Shown: positions 36,129 to 43,146 of the stretch, piece after piece | Layout: the number at the start of each line of letters is the position of its first letter | How positions within the stretch are numbered: position 1 is the first letter of the stretch | DNA from: Rhodocyclales bacterium | GTDB lineage: Bacteria; Pseudomonadota; Gammaproteobacteria; Burkholderiales; Rhodocyclaceae | Direction: 5' to 3' | Assembly (NCBI GenBank): GCA_016214145.1 | Contig: JACRPA010000008.1 | Location: 48,939-112,938, forward strand | Length of the DNA: 64,000 bases | Translations under genes and position numbers: made by a program | The notes under the pieces: model-generated | Database searches by the model: none | Seen by the model: only the letters and a program-made list of their open reading frames with translations | Told to the model about the DNA's origin: nothing

Positions 36129-36187
36129 TGTAGGTTGGCCTTCAGGCCGACGCGACCGCCATTGTCGGCCTGAAGGCCGACCTACAG
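36129..36187. repeat. Palindromic repeat, family 1, copy c
   Basis: The arms TGTAGGTTGGCCTTCAGGCC and GGCCTGAAGGCCGACCTACA fill most of the 91-base spacer between the two Cys-less DsrC-family genes. Confidence 0.88.
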
Positions 36188-36208
36188 GGCCATAACGGAC
36201 GCACATTG

Positions 36209-36541
36209 CTAGTAGCCGCCTTTTCCGAACGGCTTGGGCAGGCCGGCAATTTTGACCGCCTGCTTGGCCGGGCCGTCCTTGGGGAAGAGGTCGTACATGA
36301 CCTTCGAGTCGGCCTCGGGCATCAGCTCGGCCATGTCCTTCATGAAGTTGCGGAAGCTCGGCGTGTGGCCGTCCTCGCGGTACTTGTCGCGCATGTAGTT
36401 GATGATCTTCCAGTGGTCGTCGGTCAGCGCGACGCCCTCGGCCTCGGCGATGGCCTGCGCCGCCTCGTCGCTGAAATCCGCTTCCAGCAGGTAGCCGTCG
36501 GCGTCGACTTCCCTTTCCTCGCCGTTGATGGTGTAGCCCAT
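36209..36541 (-). CDS. DsrC/TusE-family protein without cysteines (RspA-like), copy 1
   Basis: A 110-residue DsrC-fold protein with GYLLEADFSDEAAQAIA, LTDDHWKIINYMRDKY and a C-terminal arm ending QAVKIAGLPKPFGKGGY. The true DsrC at 41851 has QACKIAG and GCV at the same places, so both arm cysteines have been replaced (Val and Gly/Lys). The arm sequence is otherwise kept, which suggests it still docks into DsrAB or another partner. It lies 11 bases downstream of the double-TusA gene. Confidence 0.9.
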   Translation of the reverse strand: MGYTINGEEREVDADGYLLEADFSDEAAQAIAEAEGVALTDDHWKIINYMRDKYREDGHTPSFRNFMKDMAELMPEADSKVMYDLFPKDGPAKQAVKIAGLPKPFGKGGY

Positions 36542-36552
36542 GGTTGGTCTCC

Positions 36553-37035
36553 TTATTTCTTGCGCAGATAGAATTCGTAGGAACCGCGCGCGACTTCGAC
36601 GCGCTCGACCAGCTCCAGCGGGGTGTTGCGCACCCAGGCGTCCACATCGCCGGGCGTGCCGGGGCAGTTGCTCGCCAGCATCAGGACTTCGCCCGCCTGC
36701 ATGCCGTCGAGCACCTTCTTGGCCTCGAGGATCGGGCCGGGGCAGGAAGTGCCGCGCATATCGAGCGTCACATTGGCCTTTGGCGTCGTCTTCCGGCCGC
36801 TGCCGCGGGTGATGAGATAGGCGGTGCGGCCGCCCTCCAGTTTTTCCTTGACGGCGACCTCGTTGCCGGTCTGTCGCGCCCAGGCAATCAGGTCGTCCGG
36901 CGTGCCGGGGCAGTCCGAGATCAGCAGCAGGGACTGGCCGGATTCCATGTCGTCGACGATCTTCTTGGCGCCGATCAGCGGCGCCGGGCAGGACAGGCCG
37001 CTCATGTCCAGGGTGACTGCGGGTTTCGTGCTCAT
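36553..37035 (-). CDS. Tandem TusA-domain sulfur-transfer protein
   Basis: A 160-residue fusion of two TusA/SirA domains. Each has the CPxP persulfide site: Cys16 in LSCPAPL and Cys98 in TSCPGPI, and a second conserved DCPGTPDD / NCPGTPGD block. Single TusA proteins pass sulfur from rhodanese to DsrE2/DsrEFH; a covalent pair could relay within one chain. Location beside DsrC-like genes, and divergent from dsrA, supports a role in sulfur oxidation. Confidence 0.92.
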   Translation of the reverse strand: MSTKPAVTLDMSGLSCPAPLIGAKKIVDDMESGQSLLLISDCPGTPDDLIAWARQTGNEVAVKEKLEGGRTAYLITRGSGRKTTPKANVTLDMRGTSCPGPILEAKKVLDGMQAGEVLMLASNCPGTPGDVDAWVRNTPLELVERVEVARGSYEFYLRKK

Positions 37036-37077
37036 ATCTCCTCGCGATGCGTAAGTTGTTATATGTGGGTATCCATT

Positions 37078-37668
37078 CTAGGCGGCGCCGACGGCGACCA
37101 CCGACTTGTGCGGCACGAAGATGCCGCAGCCGAGCTTGCGTCCCAGGCCGATGCCGCTTTCCTGCACGGCGAGCGACTGCGCCGGCGACAGTCCGTGCAG
37201 CAGCAGGCTGAAGCCGCGCACATCCCCCTCGGGCGTGCTGGCGGCGTGCGCCTTGCCGGTGATCATCGTCTCGGGCAGGCCCGCCGCCTTGAGCTGCGCC
37301 GCCGCATGGCCGAGGAACTCGGCCTCGTCGGCGGTGCCGGTGCTGACGAAATGCGAATACACCGTCGCGAAGGGCATCAGCTCGCGCAGCCGGCCCGGCC
37401 CGATGTCCAGGCCGCTGCCCAGCGCCAGCCTCGCGCCCGCCAGAGCCAGCGCCTGCCCGGCCCGTTCGGGCGAAAGCCGCAGCATGAGGCGCGCCCGACG
37501 GCCGAGAAACAGGCTCCCGTCGGCGGAGGCGGTGCCGTGCAGGGGATGCACCCCGGCGCCGGCGTCTTCCTCCAGCCAGTCCAGTTCGTCGGCCAGCGCC
37601 CGGAAGAGGGAATAGCCGTAATCGCGCGGCAGGCGCTCGCAGCGAACCTCGAAGCTGACATCGATCAT
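37078..37668 (-). CDS. Cas6/Cmx6-like protein without a CRISPR locus
   Basis: A 196-residue protein that matches my memory of the type I-MYXAN Cas6/Cmx6 family. The diagnostic part is the Gly-rich loop GIGLGRKLGCGIFVPHKS near the C-terminus, after two ferredoxin-like halves. A conserved-looking VYSHFVSTG supplies a His that could be catalytic. No repeats, spacers or other cas genes are in the window. It sits between the double-TusA gene and a 72-residue gene, divergent from the dsr operon, so it may have been recruited to bind or cut an RNA linked to sulfur metabolism. Confidence 0.75.
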   Translation of the reverse strand: MIDVSFEVRCERLPRDYGYSLFRALADELDWLEEDAGAGVHPLHGTASADGSLFLGRRARLMLRLSPERAGQALALAGARLALGSGLDIGPGRLRELMPFATVYSHFVSTGTADEAEFLGHAAAQLKAAGLPETMITGKAHAASTPEGDVRGFSLLLHGLSPAQSLAVQESGIGLGRKLGCGIFVPHKSVVAVGAA

Positions 37669-37783
37669 AAGCTATCCCCCCCTCCCCCTTCCCGCGGAAG
37701 GGGGTGACGTGGGTTCGGCCGGGATAAACCCGGCCTCCATGTGTTTGGCTTGCGCCGGCTCGGGGCGGCCCTTCGCACGGCGC

Positions 37784-38002
37784 TCATTCCTGCCTTTTCG
37801 CCCAGTCCTGCATGGCCTGCCCCCAGCGGGCGGCGGTCTGGGCGTCTATATCGAATATGGTGAAGCGCTTCTTCTCGCGGATGCGCAGGCGGAGCATGGA
37901 CGTGCCGCCGGCAAGGTAGTCGACCTGCTGCAGCTCGATCTCCTGCCCCCAGATCGGGGCGGTGAATTTGTCGAGCGCGGTAAGCCTTTCCTTGTCGTCC
38001 AT
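37784..38002 (-). CDS. Small protein of the sulfur cluster, 72 residues
   Basis: A basic-acidic protein starting MDDKERLTALDKFTAPIWG, with LRLRIREKKRFTIFDIDAQTAARWGQAMQDWA. No Cys and no signal peptide. I recall similar small proteins beside dsr genes in sulfur oxidisers but cannot name the family. It is the first gene of the minus-strand accessory set, and a good ribosome site (AAAGGAGC) precedes the start. Confidence 0.75.
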   Translation of the reverse strand: MDDKERLTALDKFTAPIWGQEIELQQVDYLAGGTSMLRLRIREKKRFTIFDIDAQTAARWGQAMQDWAKRQE

Positions 38003-38310
38003 GGCTTCGCTCCTTTTCGGTGGCTGCCGTCCCTTGGCCGGGTCTTGATATATCGGCTTGACCAGGTTGGCGGACAGGCATATTAGTGTCTGCCGAAATA
38101 TGCCTTCCGCCCTTGTTCCCGCCTATCACCGGCATGGCGTGCCGCGGCATACTCCTTTCGGGTAGGTTTTGCCTACCCCCACGGAAGGGGGGCGATACCC
38201 TGCGGGAGGTATAGGAGATCGCAGTGCAGCATGCGTAATATCAGCGCCAACTTATAGACCTGTCTGACCCCCAGCAGCACTGTATAAACCTTAGCACCGG
38301 AGACAACATC
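38003..38310. other. Divergent control region upstream of dsrA
   Basis: A gene-free stretch of 308 bases between the minus-strand accessory set and dsrA. It holds the palindrome GATATATC at 38046-38053, a long inverted repeat at 38076-38105, a small hairpin (GTAGG TTTTG CCTAC) at 38162-38176, and the dsrA ribosome site CGGAGA. A possible -10, TTATAG, occurs near 38252. A 26-codon frame from 38135 lacks a ribosome site. Confidence 0.6.
38076..38105. promoter_or_regulatory. Candidate operator between the dsr operon and its accessory genes
   Basis: AGGCATATT and AATATGCCT form a perfect 9-bp inverted repeat with a 12-base spacer. That is the size of a site for a dimeric regulator contacting successive major grooves. 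Its position between two divergent sulfur transcripts makes joint control likely. No regulator gene is adjacent. Confidence 0.5.
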
Positions 38311-39606
38311 ATGGCGAAGAAACCGCACGACACGCCCAATCTCGACCAGCTGGAATCGGGCCCCTGGCCCAGCTTCGTCACCGGCCTCAAGCGCCTGGCG
38401 AAGGACAAGGATTATGTGGTCGACGTGCTGGGCCACCTGGAACACTCCTACAAGACGCGCAAGGGCTACTGGAAGGGCGGCACGGTCGGCGTCTTCGGCT
38501 ATGGCGGCGGCGTCATTCCCCGCTTCACCGAGATCAAGGACGACAAGGAACAGGCTGTCTTCAAGGATGCCGCCGAATTCCACACCCTGCGCATCATGCC
38601 GCCGGCCGGCATGCACTACAACACCGACATCCTGCGCAAGTTCTGCGACATCTGGGAGAAGCACGGCTCCGGCCTGATCGCCTTCCACGGCCAGTCCGGC
38701 GACATCATGTTCCAGGGCTGCACCACCGAGAACGTGCAGAAGGCTTTCGACGAATTCAACGAGCTGGGCTTCGACCTCGGCGGCGCCGGCCCCGCCGTGC
38801 GCACCTCGATGTCCTGCGTCGGCCACGCCCGCTGCGAGCAGTCCTGCTTCGACGAGGGCAAGGCGCACCGCAGCATCATCAACGCCTTCCTCGACGACAT
38901 CCACCGCCCGGCCCTGCCCTACAAGTTCAAGTTCAAGTTCTCCGGCTGCGCCAACGACTGCATGAACTCCATCCAGCGCGCCGACATGGCCGTCATCGGC
39001 ACCTGGCGCGACAACATGCAGACCGACGCAGCCCTGGCGAAGAAGTGGTTCGCCAAGCACGGCCTGAACGAACTGGTGAATGACGTCGTCGGCATGTGCC
39101 CGACCCGCGCCATCCAGCTGAAGGACACCAAGGCCGTCAGCAAGGACGCCTCGGTTTCGAGCGTCGCCGTCAATGACACCCAGTCTATCGAGATCCAGAA
39201 CCGCGACTGCGTGCGCTGCATGCACTGCATCAACGTCATGACCGGCGCCCTCGCCCCGGGCAAGGAGCGCGGCGCCACCATCCTGGTCGGCGGCAAGCGC
39301 ACCCTGAAGATCGGCGACCTGATGGGCACGGTGGTCGTGCCGTTCATGAAGCTGGAGTCCGACGAGGACATGGAAGCCCTGCTCGACCTGGCCAAGCGCA
39401 TCGTCGACTTCTTCGCCGAGAACGCGCTGGAGCACGAGCGCACCGGCGAAATGATCGAGCGCATCGGCCTGGTGAATTTCCTCGAGGGCGTCGAACTCGA
39501 CATCGACGCAAGCATGGTTTCGGCCCCGCGCACCAACCCCTACGTCCGCATGGACGACTGGGACGCGGAAGTCGCGAAGGTCAATGCCAAGAAGGCCGCG
39601 GCCTAA
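38311..39606 (+). CDS. dsrA: Dissimilatory sulfite reductase alpha subunit (reverse type)
   Basis: A 431-residue siroheme/[4Fe-4S] subunit. In sulfur oxidisers it runs in reverse, turning DsrC-bound sulfane sulfur to sulfite. The siroheme-cluster motif is Cys169-x5-Cys175 (SCVGHARCEQ) with Cys213-x3-Cys217 (SGCANDC); the ferredoxin domain has CVRCMHC at 300-306. Reverse function follows from co-occurrence with dsrEFH and dsrL. First gene of the operon, with CGGAGA before the ATG. Confidence 0.97.
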   Translation: MAKKPHDTPNLDQLESGPWPSFVTGLKRLAKDKDYVVDVLGHLEHSYKTRKGYWKGGTVGVFGYGGGVIPRFTEIKDDKEQAVFKDAAEFHTLRIMPPAGMHYNTDILRKFCDIWEKHGSGLIAFHGQSGDIMFQGCTTENVQKAFDEFNELGFDLGGAGPAVRTSMSCVGHARCEQSCFDEGKAHRSIINAFLDDIHRPALPYKFKFKFSGCANDCMNSIQRADMAVIGTWRDNMQTDAALAKKWFAKHGLNELVNDVVGMCPTRAIQLKDTKAVSKDASVSSVAVNDTQSIEIQNRDCVRCMHCINVMTGALAPGKERGATILVGGKRTLKIGDLMGTVVVPFMKLESDEDMEALLDLAKRIVDFFAENALEHERTGEMIERIGLVNFLEGVELDIDASMVSAPRTNPYVRMDDWDAEVAKVNAKKAAA

Positions 39607-39611
39607 TTTGC

Positions 39612-39669
39612 TGTAGGTCGGGCTTCAGCCCGACATCAGCGCTGGCGTCGGGCTGAAGCCCGACCTACG
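39612..39669. repeat. Palindromic repeat, family 1, copy d
   Basis: The arms TGTAGGTCGGGCTTCAGCCC and GGGCTGAAGCCCGACCTAC occupy most of the 86-base dsrA-dsrB spacer. The hairpin would lie within the dsrAB message. Confidence 0.9.
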
Positions 39670-39692
39670 AACACGAAAGACGGAGACATATC

Positions 39693-40769
39693 ATGGCGCA
39701 AGCTCAAATGCGTAAGCCGGTCGAATGCGGCGTGCCCGACCACATGCAGTACCTGCACCCCGTGATGCGGAAGAACTACGGCAACTGGAAATACCACGAC
39801 CGGCCCCGGCCCGGCGTGCTGCACCACGTCGCGCACGGCGGCGAGGAAATCTGGACGGTGCGCGCCGGCACGCAACGGCAGATGGACCACTACACCATCC
39901 GCAAGCTGTGCGACATCGCCGACAAGTACGCCGACAGCTACGTCCGCTTCACCATCCGCAGCAACATGGAATTCATGGTGGCCGACGAGAAGAAGGTCGC
40001 CCCGCTGATCGCCGAACTGGAGAAGAACGGCTTCCCCGTCGGCGGCACCGGCAACTCGGTGTCGATGATCGCCCACACCCAGGGCTGGCTGCACTGCGAC
40101 ATTCCCGGCACCGACGCCTCCGGCGTGGTCAAGTCGCTGATGGACGAGCTCTACCAGGAGTTCATCCACGAGGAAATGCCCAACCGCGTGCGCCTGTCCA
40201 CCTCCTGCTGCGAGATCAACTGCGGCGGCCAGGCCGACATCGCCATCGTCATCCAGCACACCAAGCCGCCGAAGATCAACCACGACCTCGTCGCCAACGT
40301 CTGCGAGCGCCCGGCCGTCGTCGCGCGCTGCCCGGTGGCGGCCATCCGCCCGGCGCTGGTGAACGGCAAGCCGTCGCTGGAAGTCGACGAGAAGAAATGC
40401 ATCTGCTGCGGCGCCTGCTTCCCGCCCTGCCCGCCCATGCAGATCAACGATCCGGAGCATTCCAAGCTGGCCATCTGGGTCGGCGGCAAGAACTCCAACG
40501 CCCGCATCAAGCCGCAGTTCATGAAGATGGTCGCGGCCGGCCTGCCCAACAACGCCCCGCGCTGGCCGGAAGTGGCCGCCGTGGTGAAGAACATCCTGCG
40601 CGTGTACAAGGAAGACGCCCGTCCCTGGGAGCGCATCGCCGACTGGATCGACCGCATCGGCTGGCCGCGCTTCTTCGAAAAGACCGGCCTGCCCTTCACC
40701 AAGTATCTGATCGACGACTGGCGCGGCTCGCGTTCCAACCTGAACGCCTCCACCCATATCCGCTTCTGA
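39693..40769 (+). CDS. dsrB: Dissimilatory sulfite reductase beta subunit (reverse type)
   Basis: A 358-residue partner of DsrA. It shows the DsrB siroheme region STSCCEINCGGQADIA and a ferredoxin domain with CICCGACFPPCPP. DsrB carries the catalytically active siroheme in the DsrA2B2 complex. GGAGA in AGACGGAGACATATC precedes the ATG. It is separated from dsrA by a palindromic repeat. Confidence 0.97.
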   Translation: MAQAQMRKPVECGVPDHMQYLHPVMRKNYGNWKYHDRPRPGVLHHVAHGGEEIWTVRAGTQRQMDHYTIRKLCDIADKYADSYVRFTIRSNMEFMVADEKKVAPLIAELEKNGFPVGGTGNSVSMIAHTQGWLHCDIPGTDASGVVKSLMDELYQEFIHEEMPNRVRLSTSCCEINCGGQADIAIVIQHTKPPKINHDLVANVCERPAVVARCPVAAIRPALVNGKPSLEVDEKKCICCGACFPPCPPMQINDPEHSKLAIWVGGKNSNARIKPQFMKMVAAGLPNNAPRWPEVAAVVKNILRVYKEDARPWERIADWIDRIGWPRFFEKTGLPFTKYLIDDWRGSRSNLNASTHIRF

Positions 40770-40781
40770 CCGGGTGAATCC

Positions 40782-41141
40782 ATGAATATCGGCATTCTCA
40801 TCAACGAAGGCCCATACACGCACCAGGCGACGGAGAGCGCCTACCTGTTCGCCCGCGCCGCCATCGAGAAGGGACACCAGGTCAGCCGGGTGTTCTTCTA
40901 CCACGACGGCGTGAACAACTCGTCGCGCCTGACCGAGCCGCCGCAGGACGACCGCCACGTCGTCAACCGCTGGACCAAGCTGGCCCAGGACCACAACATC
41001 GACCTGGTGGTGTGCGTGGCGGCGGCGCTGCGGCGCGGCATCAAGGACGAGAACCTGGCGCCCGGCTTCCGCATCTCCGGCCTCGGCCAGTTGATCGAGT
41101 CCGGCATCCAGTCCGATCGCTACGTGACATTCGGAGACTGA
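40782..41141 (+). CDS. dsrE: Sulfurtransferase subunit DsrE
   Basis: A 119-residue subunit of the DsrE2F2H2 hexamer. The sulfur-accepting cysteine is Cys78 in IDLVVCVAAALRRG, at the same residue number as in Allochromatium vinosum DsrE. The complex passes persulfide sulfur from TusA to DsrC. It lies 12 bases after dsrB and 3 before dsrF. Confidence 0.96.
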   Translation: MNIGILINEGPYTHQATESAYLFARAAIEKGHQVSRVFFYHDGVNNSSRLTEPPQDDRHVVNRWTKLAQDHNIDLVVCVAAALRRGIKDENLAPGFRISGLGQLIESGIQSDRYVTFGD

Positions 41142-41144
41142 GCG

Positions 41145-41516
41145 ATGAGCGAAGGACAGATCAAGAAATTCATGTACGTGAACCGCAAGGCGCCGCACGG
41201 CACGATCTACGCGCTGGAGTCGCTGGAGGTGGTGCTGATCGCCGCCGCCTTCGACCAGGACGTCAGCCTGGCCTTCATGGACGACGGCGTGTACCAGCTG
41301 AAGAAGGGCTTCAACACCAAGGGCATCGAGGTGAAGAACTTCCAGCCGACCTACCGCGCCCTGGACGACTACGACGTCAACAAGCTCTACGTCGAGAAAG
41401 AGGCGCTGGAGGCGCGCGGCCTCACCGCCGAGGACATGGTCGTGCCGGTCGAGATCATGAGCCGCGCCGAAATCGGCAAGCTGATGGAAACCCAGGACAT
41501 CGTCCTGAGCTTCTGA
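41145..41516 (+). CDS. dsrF: Sulfurtransferase subunit DsrF
   Basis: A 123-residue DsrE-superfamily protein starting MSEGQIKKFMYVNRKAPHGT, with the conserved middle AFDQDVSLAFMDDGVYQLKKG. It has no cysteine, so it is structural within DsrEFH. dsrEFH occurs in sulfur oxidisers and not in classical sulfate reducers, which fixes the direction of this dsr pathway. Confidence 0.95.
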   Translation: MSEGQIKKFMYVNRKAPHGTIYALESLEVVLIAAAFDQDVSLAFMDDGVYQLKKGFNTKGIEVKNFQPTYRALDDYDVNKLYVEKEALEARGLTAEDMVVPVEIMSRAEIGKLMETQDIVLSF

Positions 41517-41527
41517 GGGGAACCCAT

Positions 41528-41827
41528 ATGCTGCATATCGTGAACAAATCGCCGCTTGACCGGCCCTCGCTCGACACCTGCCTCGCCACGGCCCAGCCGG
41601 GCGGCGCGCTGCTCCTCATCGAGGACGGCGTGTATGCCGCGACGACCGGCAATGCCGCCGCCGGCAAGCTCACGCAGGCCATGGGCCAGTTGAAGGTCTA
41701 TGCGCTGCAAGCCGACATGGAAGCGCGCGGCGTGGCCGATCGCGTCCTGGACGGCGTCACTCCGGTCGATTACGGCGGCTTCGTCGATCTCGTCACCGAA
41801 CACACCACCTGCCAATCCTGGCTGTAA
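41528..41827 (+). CDS. dsrH: Sulfurtransferase subunit DsrH
   Basis: A 99-residue DsrH/TusB protein, MLHIVNKSPLDRPSLDTCLA, with Cys18 and a C-terminal Cys (TTCQSWL). The start at 41528 is the family start and follows GAGGGGAACC; the frame is open further upstream only as a shadow. It completes DsrEFH. Confidence 0.94.
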   Translation: MLHIVNKSPLDRPSLDTCLATAQPGGALLLIEDGVYAATTGNAAAGKLTQAMGQLKVYALQADMEARGVADRVLDGVTPVDYGGFVDLVTEHTTCQSWL

Positions 41828-41850
41828 CAGTTTTCATTAGGAGACACACC

Positions 41851-42183
41851 ATGGCTATCGAAATCAACGGCAAGAGCTACGAGACGGACGAGGAAGGCTA
41901 CCTGGTCGACCTCAACGAGTGGAACGAGGACGTCGCCAAGATCCTCGCCGAGCAGGAGAACGTCAACATGACCGACCAGCACTGGGAAGTCGTGAATTTC
42001 CTGCGCGAGTACTACAACGAGTTCCAGATCGCCCCAGCCGTGCGCGTGCTGACCAAGGCCATCGGCAAGAAGCTGGGCGCCGACAAGGGCAACAGCCAGT
42101 ACCTGTACGAACTGTTCCCCTACGGCCCGGCCAAGCAGGCGTGCAAGATCGCCGGCCTGCCCAAGCCGACCGGCTGCGTTTGA
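41851..42183 (+). CDS. dsrC: Sulfur carrier DsrC
   Basis: A 110-residue sulfur carrier with both redox cysteines on its mobile C-terminal arm: Cys98 in QACKIAG and the penultimate Cys109 in TGCV. The arm enters DsrAB, where its sulfur is oxidised, and the trisulfide or disulfide form then reacts with DsrMKJOP. It contrasts with the two Cys-less paralogues at 35752 and 36209. GGAGA precedes the ATG. Confidence 0.97.
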   Translation: MAIEINGKSYETDEEGYLVDLNEWNEDVAKILAEQENVNMTDQHWEVVNFLREYYNEFQIAPAVRVLTKAIGKKLGADKGNSQYLYELFPYGPAKQACKIAGLPKPTGCV

Positions 42184-42202
42184 GAACAGACACGCCCCCT
42201 TC

Positions 42203-42271
42203 CCGTCGTCCCCGCGAACGCGGGGACCCAGTAAGCCGCATGGATTCCCGCTTCCGCGGGAATGACGGGGG
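42203..42271. repeat. Family 4 repeat, copy c
   Basis: CCCGTCGTCCCCGCGAACGC and GGGGACCCAG at the left are mirrored by GGATTCCCGCTTCCGCGGGA and ATGACGGG at the right. It fills most of the dsrC-dsrM spacer (42184-42307). Confidence 0.8.
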
Positions 42272-42307
42272 GGTGGATCGCCCAACACGCCCGGACAGCC
42301 TCCGCCC

Positions 42308-43045
42308 ATGAGCGCAGCCACGATCTTCTTCGCAGTCCTCTTCTATGCGGCCACCGCGATCCTCGTCGTCGGCCTGGCGGTCAAGATCGTGGACTATGCC
42401 CGCACGCCGGCGCCGCTGAAGATCCCCACCACCCCGGCGCCAACCGGCGCCGGCGGCGTGGCGCTGCGCATGCTGCGCGAGGTGGCGCTGTTCGAGAGCC
42501 TGTTCAAGTCCAACCTGTGGATCTGGGCCTTCGGCATCCTCTTCCACGGCGCGCTGCTGCTGGTGCTGCTGCGCCACCTGCGCTACTTCACCGAGCCGGT
42601 ATGGTTCTGGGTCGGCTGGGTGCAGCCCTTCGGCCTCTACGCCGGCTTCGCCATGGTGGTCGGCCTCGCCGGACTGTGGGGCCGCCGCTTCCTGGTCGAG
42701 CGCATCCGCTACATCTCGACGCCGTCGGACCACCTCATGCTGGCGCTCCTCGCCGGCATCGGGCTCTCCGGCCTGGCCATGAAGTTCCTCATGCACACCG
42801 ACATCGTCGCCGTGAAGGCCTTCTTCCTCGGCCTGATGCGCTTCGACGTGCAGCCGCTGCCCTCGCACCCGGGCCTCTACGTGCATCTCACGCTGGTGGC
42901 GCTGCTGATGATCGTCTTCCCCTTCAGCAAGCTGCTGCATGCGCCGGGCGTGTTCTTCTCGCCCAGCCGCAACCAGGCCGACAACCCGCGCGAACAGCGC
43001 CACCTGGCGCCCTGGGCAGCCGAGATGGAAAAGTCAAAAGCATGA
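42308..43045 (+). CDS. dsrM: DsrM, membrane cytochrome b subunit
   Basis: A 245-residue NarI-like membrane protein with five to six spans and His residues in FHGALLLVLLRHLRYF and YVHLTLVALLM suited to bind two b haems. It links DsrK to the quinone pool in the DsrMKJOP complex. A family 5 repeat begins right at its stop codon. Confidence 0.95.
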   Translation: MSAATIFFAVLFYAATAILVVGLAVKIVDYARTPAPLKIPTTPAPTGAGGVALRMLREVALFESLFKSNLWIWAFGILFHGALLLVLLRHLRYFTEPVWFWVGWVQPFGLYAGFAMVVGLAGLWGRRFLVERIRYISTPSDHLMLALLAGIGLSGLAMKFLMHTDIVAVKAFFLGLMRFDVQPLPSHPGLYVHLTLVALLMIVFPFSKLLHAPGVFFSPSRNQADNPREQRHLAPWAAEMEKSKA

Positions 43046-43134
43046 ACCACAGAGCACACAGAGAACACAGAGAAATTCACGGAGAATTCATGGTTTTCTC
43101 TGTGTTCTCTGTGCCCTCTGTGGTTAAAGACTTT
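43044..43134. repeat. Family 5 repeat, copy b
   Basis: AACCACAGAGCACACAGAG and AACACAGAG are mirrored by CTCTGTGTTCTCTGTGCCC and TCTGTGGTT. It fills the 101-base dsrM-dsrK spacer. The copy at 35652-35746 has the same layout. Confidence 0.88.
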
Positions 43135-43146
43135 GGTATTTGACCC

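Noticed and set aside
38135..38215. A 26-codon leader frame upstream of dsrA
   Set aside because: No ribosome site and no attenuator-like codon run; it spans repeat-like GC blocks.
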